This document shows positions 27,001-36,498 of a DNA stretch of 64,000 nt, piece by piece. The number at the start of each line of letters is the position of its first letter. Position 1 is the stretch's first letter. The position numbers and the translations under genes were made by a program. Source of the DNA: Asterias rubens. Its lineage: Eukaryota; Echinodermata; Asteroidea; Forcipulatida; Asteriidae. Below the pieces are notes generated by a model, which saw only the letters and a list, made by a program, of their open reading frames with translations, did not search any database and had not been told where the DNA came from. Location of the stretch: NCBI RefSeq assembly GCF_902459465.1, contig NC_047070.1, forward strand, positions 14,021,656-14,085,655. The letters are read 5' to 3'.

Positions 27001-30000
27001 CATGTCCAATCCTGAAAATGTTTGATTATGAGCTACAGTGGCCAATTGGCTGCTTGATCACGAAATGGTCTCCAAAGGTATAATGACCAAAAGCAAAGAA
27101 ACAAAATAATTTTTGTTTAAGGTTGGTTTTGTTATCTGAGACCAATTATTGAAACTCAAATAGAGAATTTCAGTAAATTGAAATCATCTTTATTAGAGCT
27201 CTAATAATGCTAATCGTGCAATGGTGTAGGAGCCTACAGTTGACATACACATCATGCAAGGTGCCATTTTCTATAACGTTATCTCAAGTACATCTACACA
27301 GTGTAAATAGGTTGGTCTAAATACTTTGTACAGTACTTGAAAGCCTTTTTTTTTTTCAGATTGGGCAAATACAACGCTTCAGGGCAATGCCAGGACGTTG
27401 TTTGTTTTTTACAAAGATAGTTGATATTTCAATATTTTATTCTCTCCACATGATAAAAGATTGCAGCATTTTTGGCACGTAGACATGATGACAGTATTTA
27501 TACATGTACTGTATTCCGATTACATGTATAGTAAGATAGTAAGAAGCAAAGGCCACTCCTTCCTTCAGTTTGCACACAATTTTTAACAGTATTTTTGTAT
27601 ACAGTTTAATACAATGCATTGCAAAAGACAGCAAGAGAAAATCTAAGAGTGAATTCACAGGACAAAGAAATTTCCAAACCTGTCTTCTGAACAGCGTCAA
27701 TTCTTCAATTAAAAAAATAATTTTTTTTTAAACCTTTGCTATGTGTAAAATAACATTTAGCAGGCAGAACATAAAGGCCTACTTTTATTTAACCTCAGTA
27801 TCAGATTTTTTAATGCAGCACTTCAGCAGAATTTTATGTTTAAATAAATAAATGACAAACCTGACAAAAAACAGTTTTGATTCCTGATTTGAATCTTAAA
27901 AGACAATAATCCAAAAAGTACACTGATTGCAATCATGCCCTGCCGAACCTGTTTCGTTGTTGGCCCATGCTTGGGTTCAGCAACTGCACAGACAGAGGAC
28001 ACCAACCCATTTTGTCTATCCAGGGGGCATAAATTGACTCTCTGCATTAGTAATCTAACCCCTTGACCCAAACACTTCTCTTTCTTGTAAATTAATCAAG
28101 GCAAACAGTTTGTGTATAAACCATAAATGCAACAGGATAGTTCGGAAGTCCATGTACTGTGTGGGCAGGCCTGATCTTGAAGGAGGCAACGAAGGTGATT
28201 GCCTCCAAGCAACCGGACAGGCCTTATGGAGGCACAATGTGAGTTATATGCAGGCACAGTATGGTGGAATGGAAAGTGAACATTCATGAGCTGGAGATCC
28301 ATGGATGGCAAAACTACAAGATGCGAACTTAGAACCGGTACACTTTAAAGGCAGTGGACACTATTGGTAATTACTCAAAATAAGTGTTAGCATAAAATCT
28401 TACTCGGTAACGAGTAATGGGGAGAGGTTGATAGTAAAAAACATTGTGAGAAACGGCTCCCTCTGAAGTGACGTAGTTTTCAAGAACGAAGTAATTTTCC
28501 ACAAATTTGATTTCAGGACCTCAGATTTAGAATTTGAGGTCACGAAATCAAGCATCTGAAAGCACACAACTTCATGTGACCAGGGTGTTTTTTCTTCTGA
28601 GATTATTATCTCGCAACTTCAACGACCAATTGAGCTCAAATTTTCACAGGTTTGTTATTTCATGCATATATGTTGAGATACACCAAGTGAGAAGACTGGT
28701 CTTTGACAATTACCAATAGTGTCCACTGTCTTTAAGACAATTTACAAAACCCTAAAGGTTGTGCATGAGGATTGACAAACAACTTGAACAAATTTGGACT
28801 TTAAATGTGATAAAAGCAATCAACTTATTCACACTGTATAGCAAATATTCACTGAGTTTCAAATTCTCCACGAAAATCTGTTTGAAACTGTCAACAATCA
28901 GCAATAATACAGTAAGGACAAGGCAAACTTAAAGCAGTTCTCAACAAAGAGATTAAAATGCCTAATGGTTGAAGATTTCAAAAGAGGAAACAAGGCACTG
29001 GGTTTCCCTCAATTTCCAGGCCTGGAGCGTAACCATTACTTTTCTGAGAATCCTGCAATGTATTTTAAAAGATCATTTGATCACAGGACAGCCATCATCA
29101 AGGGAACACAGGGTAGCCATGCCATTACGGGACATTATTTCTACCTTAATTAAGTAGCAATTTGTCTACAAGATCAGAGCTGTGACAAGGCAAAGCACTG
29201 CGTAATTCCTACCTCCACGCTAAAACAAACACACCCCTTGTCTCCGCAGTAATCACCTTGAATCTTCCTTGTGGGTAGCATACAGGAAATTGACCATTAA
29301 CCACAAAACAACTATTGTCAGTCAAGTCCTGTCCTTACAGCAAGTTGTCCAGGCACCCAGAACCTCACCGTTAATTTGACACAGAAATTGACTGTCTCAT
29401 CAGATTAGGGTACAAACATTTCAGACAGAATTTCTATAATTTTTGAAATTAAGGGCACAACTTACCGTTGGCGCTGCCCGTAAGGAATACATCTTACAGT
29501 GTGGATGAAGAATCTCTCTAATTTTTAGTCACCAGGATAATTTCTTTGATGATATGTTTCATCAATTAATTGTTGCACTCAATATTGATCACTGGTTGAC
29601 ACCCCTTAAAACACACACCACATCTTTCATGCCTGTACCGCCAGCTACAATGTCCGTTTTTAAGTGTGCAATATTTGTACCTTGTGCTTCATTTTTACAT
29701 AATTACGACCTGAGATTGGTGAGGACTCTGCTACCTGACCTTTAGATAAGGACATCAAATAGACTGATATCTCAGTCTATTATACTAATTTTATACCCTG
29801 GCTGAAACCACATTCAGGATGCCTGTAGAGAGTTTTTTTATTATTTGTATTTGTTTATGCAAGTTGCCAGACACACGAGGCCAGAAGGCCACTTCAAGAT
29901 GTGGGCTACATATACAATTATTTTATTCCAGAGGCCGTTGCCACCAACTCCTTCGGCTGAAACAGGGTTACCCCCTTTACAGTCCATATGGATAGGCTTG

Positions 30001-32329
30001 GGTATCATCAGTTCCGAAGCCTGGCTGGTAGAGCAGAAAGCATTTCCTCCCCAATTTAACATAGCAAGTATCACGACCGGGACTCAAACCCACACTCTGC
30101 TGGTCAAACACCAGAGACTGACTCCGGTTCTCTTAACCACTCGGCCATGACACACCCCAGATGGGCAACCATTGAAATTAATCACTTTACGACACCATTA
30201 AACTTCTCCTATAGGCTAATTGGTTTAAGGGTTAAGGTTTTGGTCAACCCTGACTCTATTACCATGGGGTATGTTCAGACAGCGTACTAAGTTAGACCCG
30301 AACCGGTTTAACTTTTTTGGTTTTAAGAGGTCAAAGAAAACGTGATGTGGTCTTTTTTATTCTGTCCACACACAGTGTTAAAAGAAAACTCGAAGCGGTC
30401 TAAAGATAAACCCCCTCCCTGGACGGTTTATCTTTTGTGGGTTGAACTCAATTCGGACTAACTTTAGATCTGTTCAGACACACTGAGTTGAACTCGATTG
30501 AGTTGAACCAACTTTAGTACCGTGTCTGAACGTTAGTCTTCCTCATTGTAATTACTTGGTAATCGTGTACATTATACCTTTTCACAGGAGAGTTGAAGAC
30601 CAATGTCCCCTGTTGTGGGCGTCCATTGTCTGTCTTGTTTTGTTACACTTCATAAAAACAACCTTTAGATTAGCAGGTAGCCTGAAGTGTGTCATCATAC
30701 ATCCAGGGTTTCAAATGTTGTAGACAGATAAAATACTCAATCATGAATTGGCAAAATAAACAAGTGTTTTAATAAAGCATTTCAATTTGATTAACCTGAT
30801 CTGATATAACATGGACTGCCCCCCCCCCCCTGACAGAAGAAGATTGCACAACGAAACTGAAAGATCAAAAAGAATTTGATTGTTTTGGTATCGAAAGGAA
30901 GATCAATTCCACTATAAATATTTCTTGGATCAAAAGCGCAACAAAAAGTGTTATTAATTCAGTTTGTAAAAAAAATGTCTGTGCTTCAAATTTAAAAAAG
31001 GACAGGTTTGATGATGTAGTTTTCTCTTTGGTTTTTGTTCACTGTTCAGCTTTACAGACCCAAGTATATGACCCTGCACTATCCACAGAGCTCTTTACTG
31101 AAGTCAAACTTTATTGATTTTTTTAACAGATTGCAAGGTGTGACCTTAAGATTAAGTGTGTTCAGACTTACAGACAATCATCACATTCAGGCAGTGCTCT
31201 AGAAAAAGGGCAAGGAATTTAAACAATACTTTAAAACATTTTACTTTTATTCAAGTATTAAAATGAAGGGTCAATTGGGGTCAATAGTTTAAACACACGC
31301 TTTTAGTTCAATGTAAAAAGGGTTCTTTTTGTTTAAACCATACTCAGTCCTATAAATAAGTATAAAACAAAGAAATTACAATACTTTTTGAAGTAAAGTA
31401 TTGCAAGAAAAAGACTGAATTTGGAACCGGACAAAATTGTGACAATCATCCATGCAAAGCAGAGAGTAATCTTAACATAAACCATTTGCAAACCATCACC
31501 TCATCATGACAGTTTTACTGCACTGTGACGCCTTTCATTTTTAAACTAAGACATACATTTACAATTTACTTATCAAATGTCATGTTTACTTAAATATAAA
31601 TAGAAAACAGGAGTTAATATTACCTACATGTAGATGTTCATAAAATAAACAAATGGCAGGGAACCAATGTTTACTTTCCATTACAGAGCAAATGTTGTAT
31701 TTTGTTGTATTTTGTATTGCTTTTTATTTAGGCTACCGACTACTGTACTGACCTGCAGCCGATTTCACGAAACACTAGGATCAATCCTATCTCGAGTTAG
31801 GACGAGTAACCCGTCCTAACTTAGGATGGGTTCAATGGGTCCTACGTATTTCGATACGGAACTGAACCCGTCCTAAGTCCTAAGATTAATCCTAAGTTAG
31901 GAAGAGTTTGGTGAAACCGACAGCTGCACAGACAGTGCAGGGGGCAGGGCCACTGCAGCTGCGTGCACTGCAGCTGAACAATATGAATTCGAAAGTAAAA
32001 AAGTAAGGGTATTGAATTTGAAAGCAATTAATTGCTGTGTTGTGTGTACACTGATAAAAATAATGCTATAATAATATTGCTTGTATTTGTACGCTTTTTC
32101 TTTACAGCCGAAATAATATTAATTTGAGAAAGAAAAAAAAAACAGAAAAGCAGACCGCTGCTTCGCTATGGCCCATCCCATGGCATTGGCAAAAACACTT
32201 CAATTCTACATCAGTTTACTCAAGCAGAACATCACAACATCACAACATCACATTATATTTTTTAATTGTACTCACCACAGGATCGGGTGCATGGGTCGCA
32301 TGTACATTAGAAACACTGGACGAAGCCAT
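56..32329 (-). CDS. NDRG-family protein, 5' part (8 coding exons; continues past left edge)
   Basis: Coding exons on the minus strand, in transcript order: 32329-32276, 15606-15556, 11049-10989, 6920-6803, 6285-6223, 4862-4793, 3558-3472, 153-56. All borders are AG/GT and all phases join, giving 200 aa with no stop. The family is recognised from HDIGLN (residues 50-55), FVHINAPG in exon 4, YPSMKQIAEEMP in exon 5 (YPSLDQLADMIP in vertebrate NDRGs) and FLEWAEGK in exon 7 (MDWAAHK). NDRG proteins have an alpha/beta-hydrolase fold but are not active hydrolases; they act in stress, differentiation and trafficking. Consistent with this, the nucleophile elbow reads G-E-G-A-G (about 127-131), with no serine. 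The start is the ATG at 32329, followed by 18 codons and a GTGAGT donor. An extra small exon inside the 16.7-kb intron 1 cannot be excluded. The C-terminal half lies outside the window. The paralogue is not resolvable. Confidence 0.9.
1269..1692. mobile_element. CpG-rich terminal-inverted-repeat element
   Basis: Left end AACCTCGTTCCCAGGG and right end CCCATGGTAGCGAGGTT are inverted repeats. The interior is much richer in CpG than its surroundings and contains CCCAGCATGC. No coding capacity was seen. Non-autonomous DNA transposon by inference. Confidence 0.5.
2524..2915. mobile_element. Foldback MITE, family 2, copy 1
   Basis: Nearly complete palindrome of about 392 bp with TTAA at both ends. 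It begins TTAAAGGAACACGTTGCC and ends in its complement. The centre is TGACTCCCATAAATGG meeting its inverse around 2720. Copies 2 and 3 lie at 5473 and 43911. Confidence 0.85.
3111..3432. mobile_element. Family-1 MITE, chimeric copy
   Basis: Begins TTAAAGACACTGGACACTAT like other family-1 elements and ends in a degraded ACCAAGTAAGTTAGCAT...TTTTTGAG stretch. Its middle is a different sequence (AGCGATAATGTCCATGCAGG), which also occurs around 49500 and, inverted, around 60270. Confidence 0.6.
3598..3870 (+). mobile_element. tRNA-derived SINE
   Basis: A tRNA-like head (about 3606-3665) includes a B-box-like GGTTCAAAACCCC, followed by an unrelated body with CCCCCTGTGGGAGTTT. The element lies in an NDRG intron, antisense to that gene. 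The A box is weak. Confidence 0.5.
4345..4775. mobile_element. TIR element, family 5, copy 1
   Basis: Inverted ends GTTCAGACAGCGTACTAAGT and ACTTTAGTACTGTGTCTG enclose further inverted segments around CGGTTTATCTTT. It ends just upstream (transcript sense: downstream) of the NDRG exon at 4793-4862. A shorter relative lies at 30267-30532. Confidence 0.7.
5015..5200. mobile_element. TIR element, family 3 (GGGCCCAATTTCA ends)
   Basis: Begins GGGCCCAATTTCACAGAGCT and ends with an inverted, degraded AAAATTGGGC. The interior carries TGCTAAGC motifs typical of the family, seen again at 6996, 19590, 26760, 44993 and 53650. Confidence 0.6.
5240..5458. repeat. Direct tandem duplication of about 115 bp
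   Basis: The segment starting AATAATAACCAGCATTGGAG at about 5246 is repeated at about 5350 with few differences, ending AAATTTAAGCAACTAT in both copies. Lies in an NDRG intron. Confidence 0.85.
5473..5856. mobile_element. Foldback MITE, family 2, copy 2
   Basis: TTAA to TTAA, almost fully palindromic. The centre GTCAAATTTTTGAC is near 5672. Arms are closely related to the copy at 2524, including GGATCGGTCGAGTTGGTC. Confidence 0.85.
6397..6752. mobile_element. Family-6 repeat, tandem pair
   Basis: Two direct copies of about 165 bp, each starting with AGGCCTGATACTTCACGGAGG and containing a small hairpin around GGCGATTGCCTCC and TTGCCTTGGTGCCCTT. Related to the ends of the larger element at 17427-18332. 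Confidence 0.7.
6996..7427. mobile_element. TIR element, family 3, split by a second element
   Basis: Ends GGGCCCAATTTCATAGAGCT and AGCTCTATGAAATTGGGCCC are a near-perfect inverted pair, with subterminal TGCTAAGCA on both sides. The outer element is interrupted at 7073-7258 by an unrelated inverted-repeat element. The intact relative at 26760-27001 shows the uninterrupted arrangement. Confidence 0.8.
7073..7258. mobile_element. Nested TIR element (GGCCGAGTCACACTG type)
   Basis: A 186-bp inverted-repeat unit with AACGATAACGAT tracts facing ATCGTTATCGTT tracts and a second inner inverted pair (GAGAACGCATT / AATGCGTTCTC). It sits inside the family-3 element, so it inserted later. Confidence 0.75.
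8422..8838 (+). mobile_element. tRNA-derived SINE, interrupted in its tRNA head
   Basis: A-box-like TGGCCGAGCGGT (8429-8440) and B-box GGTTCGAATCC (near 8612) are separated by an inserted element at 8449-8589. The body runs through CTACCGGCCAGGCTTCGGAC and ends in an A-rich AAATAAATAAAAAAA tail. A minus-strand relative without the insertion is at 29826-30153. Confidence 0.85.
8449..8589. mobile_element. Family-4 TIR element inserted in a SINE
   Basis: Ends CAGGGGTGGATTTCACAAAG and an inverted CTTTGTAAAATCTACCCCTG, with internal TTAGGACTAGTCCTA palindromes. The other family-4 copies are at 31754, 39624 and 46922. Confidence 0.85.
9762..10136. mobile_element. Family-1 MITE, variant ends (ACACGTTTGG type)
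   Basis: TTAA-bounded. Begins TTAAAGGGAATACACGTTTG and ends AAACGTGTACCTTCCCTTTAA. The interior includes the shared CTCCCTCTGAAGTAACATAG segment and a central palindrome AAGACTTCTAGCTAGAAGTC. Confidence 0.85.
11175..11930. repeat. Minisatellite in an intron of the NDRG-like gene
   Basis: About 18-20 imperfect tandem copies of a 35-45 bp unit built around ACCCCGGAATCAGGATGG and GCTAGAATATGTACCC. Units at the right end (11700-11930) are the most alike. Units at the left alternate two variants (AATATGTAGTAGTCCACTA and AATATAATGTAGCCACTA), forming a higher-order pair. It lies between the exons at 11049 and 15556. Confidence 0.9.
12637..13029. mobile_element. Family-1 MITE, orientation A
   Basis: TTAA-bounded; starts AAAGGCAGTGGACACTATTG and ends ACCAATAGTGTCCAGTGTC. 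The central hairpin is around TTGATTTCAAGACCACAGA and its inverse. Confidence 0.85.
14741..15108. mobile_element. Family-1 MITE, orientation B
   Basis: TTAA-bounded. Reverse orientation to the copy at 12637: begins TTAAAGACACTAGACACTAT and ends GTGACCACTGCTTTTAA. Both lie in NDRG introns. Confidence 0.85.
16081..16208 (+). mobile_element. SINE 3' tail relic with ATT microsatellite
   Basis: CAGCGCCTTGAGTACCTTGC and GTGCGCTATAATAAG precede an (ATT)n run at about 16183-16208, a typical SINE tail. A similar tail occurs at 39785-39855. Confidence 0.4.
16436..16816. mobile_element. Family-1 MITE, orientation B
   Basis: TTAA-bounded, TTAAAGACACTGGACTCTAT to GTGTCCACTGCCTTTAA. Full length with internal GCACTTCAGAGGGAGCCG. 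Confidence 0.85.
17017..17287. mobile_element. Family-7 TIR element, copy 1
   Basis: Ends CAGGGGTGAGA and TCTCATCCCTG are inverted. The sequence between matches 40035-40285 along its length (for example TTGGATACAAATTCAAAGG). Confidence 0.7.
17427..18332. mobile_element. Large family-6 element with CpG-rich cargo
   Basis: Inverted ends CAGCCCTGATACTTC and GAAGTATCAGGGCTG lie about 900 bp apart. Subterminal parts (17440-17560 and 18170-18310) share GCCGTCGTGCCCTTC motifs. The interior, 17570-18150, is CpG-rich and unrelated to the small family-6 copies at 6397. No transposase was recognised. Confidence 0.65.
19090..19382 (+). mobile_element. Possible LINE 3' end
   Basis: AT-rich sequence ends in a tandem TCTAA tail (AAATCTAATCTAATCTAAT, about 19363-19381), as in several non-LTR retrotransposon 3' ends. 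No reverse transcriptase reading frame was recognised upstream, so the copy would be 5'-truncated. Confidence 0.3.
19590..19829. mobile_element. TIR element, family 3-like (GTAAGCAC type)
   Basis: CAGGGCTCTGCTTACCGTAAG on the left faces GCGGTAAGCAGAGCCATG on the right, followed by AAATTGGGCCCTG. Related in layout to the copy at 44993-45260. Confidence 0.6.
21479..21775. mobile_element. TIR element with AGAGTTATATATAA ends
   Basis: CATAGAGTTATATATAAAAA with CTAGAGGGCGCACTGG on the left faces an inverted CCAGTGCGCCCTCTAG and TTATATATAACTCTATG on the right. The interior is CpG-rich (TACGCGCC, CGACGCGCG). Confidence 0.75.
23287..23601. mobile_element. Family-1 MITE, orientation B, variant right end
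   Basis: The left end is of the CTACTGGTAATTGTCAAAG type and the right end is ACCAAACGTGTACCTTCCC with TTAA, as in the copy at 9762. It looks like a hybrid of the two end types. Confidence 0.7.
23917..24304. mobile_element. Family-1 MITE, orientation A
   Basis: TTAA-bounded; AAAGGCAGTGGACACTATTG to CAATAATGTCCACTGTC. The central hairpin GATTTCGAGACCTCCGATTT faces its inverse. Confidence 0.85.
25851..26015. repeat. TGGCC-rich imperfect repeat
   Basis: Repeated and inverted TGGCCCAG, TGGCCAGG and TGGCAT words give a locally GC-rich, self-complementary patch in otherwise AT-rich intron sequence. No gene was recognised. Confidence 0.5.
26760..27001. mobile_element. TIR element, family 3, intact copy
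   Basis: GGGCCCAATTTCATAGAGCT and AGCTCTATGAAATTGGGCCC form inverted ends. The interior contains GGTTGGTGATCCTGTTTT and ACTAACCAAATTTCC. It lacks the insert present at 7073. Confidence 0.8.
28345..28735. mobile_element. Family-1 MITE, orientation A
   Basis: TTAA-bounded, 391 bp, full length. Internal CCTCAGATTTAGAATTTGAGG hairpin (28518-28538). Confidence 0.85.
29826..30153 (-). mobile_element. tRNA-derived SINE
   Basis: On the minus strand: GTGTCATGGCCGAGTGG (A box), then GTGGGTTTGAGTCCC (B box), a body matching the SINE at 8422, and an A-rich tail at about 29827-29850. It has an intact head with no internal insertion. Confidence 0.85.
30267..30532. mobile_element. TIR element, family 5, copy 2
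   Basis: ATGTTCAGACAGCGTACTAA on the left and ACTTTAGTACCGTGTCTGAA on the right are inverted. Shorter than the copy at 4345. Confidence 0.7.
31754..31926. mobile_element. TIR element, family 4
   Basis: GCAGCCGATTTCACGAAACA faces inverted TTTGGTGAAACCGACAGCTGC. The interior has TCCTATCTCGAGTTAGGACG and TCCTAAGTCCTAAG words. Confidence 0.75.
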
Positions 32330-32560
32330 ATTTGTCTCTTATTCGGTAAAAGGTGCAAAATATGTAATGTAGTCAGCTCAAAAATCACTCTTAAAATCTG
32401 GAGTACGGACGTTCAGAAGTCGAAGAGGTGTAACTGCATACAACGAGCGACAATGTGTAATATGCGGGTTCGATATGATATCTTTTCACTCTCAAGATAA
32501 CGTCCCGTCCGTACACACAGGCGTACGTCTCATCGATTGTTTTCGGTAATTTTCGGGTGA
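32330..32560 (-). promoter_or_regulatory. Probable promoter/5' UTR of the NDRG-like gene
   Basis: Sequence directly upstream of the first ATG is visibly richer in CpG than its AT-rich flanks (runs such as CGTCCCGTCCG and CGTACG around 32500-32530). No TATA box is evident at a fixed distance. The assignment rests on position and composition only; the transcription start is not visible. Confidence 0.4.
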
Positions 32561-34664
32561 GCTCGGTTTGGACCTCTCCACTTTATTTGGAGGAGGGTTT
32601 TCACTTTCTGTTAACTTTATTAATTTTATTAAAGATAATTTAATATTTTATATCCATTATTGTTAACAATTTTACTTTCAATAAAAATACTCAATAATTC
32701 GTTGTATTTATTTGGTAAATATAAGACAGTTTGTTTAAATAGTTTTATAATTTAGCCCCTCTAAGCAAAATGATTTAGCCCAAACGTGAGACAGCACGTG
32801 ACCTTGAAGAGGTAAACAAGAATGGTAAACAGAGGGCACAGACTACCTTGAAAAGAGGGGTCGGGATGTGCAAACTGATTGATTAAAACACAATGGAAGG
32901 TCACAAAAAGGGCACAAAGTTGTTTGACCCACACACTCAAAGTGTCCTTGGTCTGTTTATTCACCGGCTTAGCTTTCAGTTGTGTATGAAATTGCATCTT
33001 TTCTTTTGTCGGATCGGGTATACGTGACCTTTTTACGGTTGCGCTGACCTTGTCATACTCTTTGCGTCATCAAGAGAAATTAAGATGACACCATAAATGA
33101 ATCAATAAAATCAATGGGGAAAAGGTTGCTTAAACAATTATGTACAGAGCAGTAGAGTTGTTATTAAGATGTGAAGACTAGAGACCACAATTTTATCATC
33201 TTTCTTTGGAGCAATCAACTTTATTAAACTTTTATTATTTAGTTTATTGCTCCATATTCCGAAAATAAACATGACGAAAGAACTGCAGTATTTTGTTTCT
33301 TTTTTTTCTCGAAATTGTACCCTTTGAATACCAACTCATGATGAGGAAACGGCCCAATATTATTAGTCCGATCTACTGTACCATAAAAGAGAGGACATGT
33401 GTCTAGTCTGAAAATATTAATTTTTTTTAATTGCGGCCTGGTGCCATTTTTTATAGAGAAAATATTTCGTAACAATTACCTGCTTAGCAGAAATAAGTAA
33501 GATACCAGCCAAATTGTTTACATAGTATGACTTGGTAGTTTGGGTGGTAACCTAGTTCTAGTACGCGAAATGATGTTGTGCTTAGCTACTTTTTGACAGC
33601 AGCTCTATCACATACCCCCCAAAAAAAAAATGTGAAATTGGGCCAGATGATCCTCTTGGAGGCAAGCGGCGGTGCAATAGCATGCCAGCGTGAGGGCGCT
33701 ATAGCAACTATTTTTCGATTGACTCATGATGTTTTAGGCTGGTTTAGCAGTTTGTTCGGGGTGTTTGGTCTTATTTGTATAAACTCACAAAATGATTGGT
33801 ACAGAAAAACAACATTAAAGATCATTTGAATCATTTGACATGTTTTTATAAAACAAACAGGTTTTTAAAAAGATTGCATCCAGAAGGTTGAAGACAAAAA
33901 CGTATCTCCCGACCGAACCGGATAAATCTTGAGTTTACTTTCTCTTATAACCATTGTTGTTCAATTTATTCCTCCATGGTTGTTCTATCCAAACAATTTG
34001 TGTAAATGCAAGCATCCGCAAGCAATTAACAATACATAAATGAATTCATAAGTAAAGTAATATCCGACTTAATAAAATACATCCGTTCGGATGTCAAGGT
34101 GGAATAGAATAATATTTATGGTCTTTATTGTATTTAAATCATGTTATAAATAATTAATAAGAAATCGAAAGTATCAAGGACATCGAGTCCAAGAGGTGTA
34201 GCTGAGACGTAAGTAATGTCTGACGACAACCATCAATGGGACTAGATTACTCATCTTGCAGAACAAGAGTTACCTTGGGCTAACAAGTTTGAAAATGCAA
34301 TCTTGAAAAATAAAATAAAATGGGCCCGTTTTTGTTGTCATTCTCCTCTAAACGCACCCCAATTTTACAACAAAAATCTGAAAAGTGCGAAGAAGTACAA
34401 GACCAATTTGTAAAACATGCGAGTGCCTAGTTAGTTTAATATTACCCCCCCCCCCCGCCCCCTAAACACCAATCCCAGATTTAGGCTTATTTGTAAGTTA
34501 CACTATTTTGAAAGTACACTGTTATTTAGATTTGTTCATTGTTTATCTATTAGAGACATTTAGGTCAAGATGGGAAACAAGTCCTTATTGAATAGCTTCA
34601 CGTGTCGAGTTGAGGTCGCCATCCCATAACTCCAATCAGAGGACTATGAATGCCAGGCACTGTT

Positions 34665-35010
34665 TTAATGGCAGTGGACCCAAAGTAATATTGTTAGCCT
34701 AAAGATTTGCTTGGCAGCTGCCGAGACGCAAAATGTGAAAAACAGCTGCCTCTGAAGTAACATAGAGAAAGAGGTAATTTCTCACTCAATTAAAAGACTC
34801 CAAGTCTGAAGCCATTTTTTAGTCATCTGAAAGCACACATTCATATGTGCAACAAAATGTGTTTTTTCTTTCATTTATCTTTTGCATCTTCGATGACCAA
34901 TTGAATAAACAAATTCAAAGATAATCATTAATTTTATGCGTATGTTTTAATACACCCAGTGAGAATACTGGTCTTTGACAATTATTATTAAAGGTGTCCA
35001 GTGCCTTTAA
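34665..35010. mobile_element. Family-1 MITE, degraded, orientation A
   Basis: TTAA-bounded. TTAATGGCAGTGGACCCAAA at the left and GTGTCCAGTGCCTTTAA at the right. Internal CTGCCTCTGAAGTAACATAG. Confidence 0.7.
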
Positions 35011-35379
35011 TTCACCAAAAATAATTGACAATGTGATGCATAAAATGAACTGGAAAGCATCTTTAAATTGAATAAGCCAACAGGAAAAATCAACATTCTC
35101 ACACATTTGGTATTTTCCCCCATCAAAATATTTATTATCATTCCTAGAATTTAAGTAATCCGTATGCAATTTGTAGTTATTGAGGATATTATATTTGACA
35201 AGAACGAGTCTTATAAATAATCATAAAATAATACTTTCTCTGACGATTATTTTCTTCTTATAATTAAATTCAAACTCAAGAGGAAAATAAATTAGTTGTC
35301 TAACTGCAACACAAACATTTTTGTTATTATCAAAAACTTAGAACTCCTGTTAACTCCATGTTTTATGCATACTTGTTAT

Positions 35380-36157
35380 TTAAAGACATGGACACTATTG
35401 GTAAATGTCAAAGACCAGTCTTCCTACATGGTGTATCTCCACACATGCATAAAATAAAAAACTTGTGTAATTTCCAGAATTACACTATTGGTAATTACTC
35501 AAAATAATTACTACTAATCGTAAACAGAATATTAATTTTATTTATTTTACCCTAACATTTTACTTTAAAACTTAATAAGTATTTATTTTCTATGGCTCCC
35601 TGGACATGTTTTTTCCTCTGACAATGACTATGTCAAGGCACAAAATGGGCAAGAGAGAGTCTGGGGACCCATCAAAGCTTAAACAAAACCTACAACCCTT
35701 TAGCAGCCCCTGTTGATCCCACCGGGTTGTGAGGCGCTACGCTGCCCCTACACCCACCCTCTCGACCATGCTCTCGACAGAATTAGCCTGCATCCAATTT
35801 GCCCTAGCTACAACCTTGATTACTAGCATACTTACTATGAGGTGAGTATTGGGGAGATGTTGATAGTATAAATCATCGTGGGAAACAGCTCCCTCTGTAG
35901 TTACAAGTACATAGTTGTCGAGAAAGAAGTAATTTTCCACGAATTTGATTTCGAGACCTCAGAACTAGAATTTGAGGTCTCGAAACCAAGCATCTGAAAG
36001 CACACAACGCCGTGTGACAAGGGTGTTTTTTATTTCATTATCATCTCGCAACTTTGACGACCAATTGAGCTCAAATTTTCACAGGTTTGTTATGTTGTGC
36101 ATATGTTGAGATACAGCAAGTGAGAAGACTGTTACCAATAGTGTCCAGTGTCTTTAA
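35380..36157. mobile_element. Family-1 MITE cluster, interrupted copy
   Basis: A partial orientation-B start (35380-35475) abuts an orientation-A start (about 35485-35515). The rest of the A copy resumes at about 35840 and ends in TTAA at 36157. The 320 bp between have no family-1 sequence and include a GC-richer stretch around 35700-35830. Confidence 0.65.
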
Positions 36158-36498
36158 GTGATATGTAAGCAACTATATATGCCTCCATCCATGTCATCCA
36201 TGAATTGAGTGCTTTCGTCTATAGTTAATGCACCAAAAACACCTTGTAATCATACAAACATTGAACGGTCCTTAAAATCTCTTGTATAACTACAGAGTTT
36301 AAACATTACAATTAATTAACTCAACAGCTCACAAGAGTGGCCAAAGCTGTAAAACACATTACTTTGCATTGTTTTACAGTATCAAAAAAGTCCATTTTTG
36401 TTGCAAAAATAACAAAACGATATCAAAAAGTCAGTTGAATAAATCCAGACAAATGAGTTTATATTTAAGGCAATTTTCTCTACTTGCTGGCAATTTTC

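Larger units (their letters stand above)
32561..36498. other. Intergenic region between NDRG-like 5' end and GPAT 3' end
   Basis: No exon was recognised on either strand in about 3.9 kb. It contains a C run at 34444-34456, family-1 elements at 34665 and 35380, and AT-rich unique sequence. GPAT 3' UTR should extend below 36499; no AATAAA was seen on the minus strand in the first 300 bases. Confidence 0.6.

Noticed and set aside
29826..30153. Functional tRNA genes (also 3606, 8422, 40890, 42950, 43445)
   Set aside because: The tRNA-like segments have degraded boxes, no complete cloverleaf that I could draw, and are fused to shared bodies with A-rich tails, so they are SINEs.
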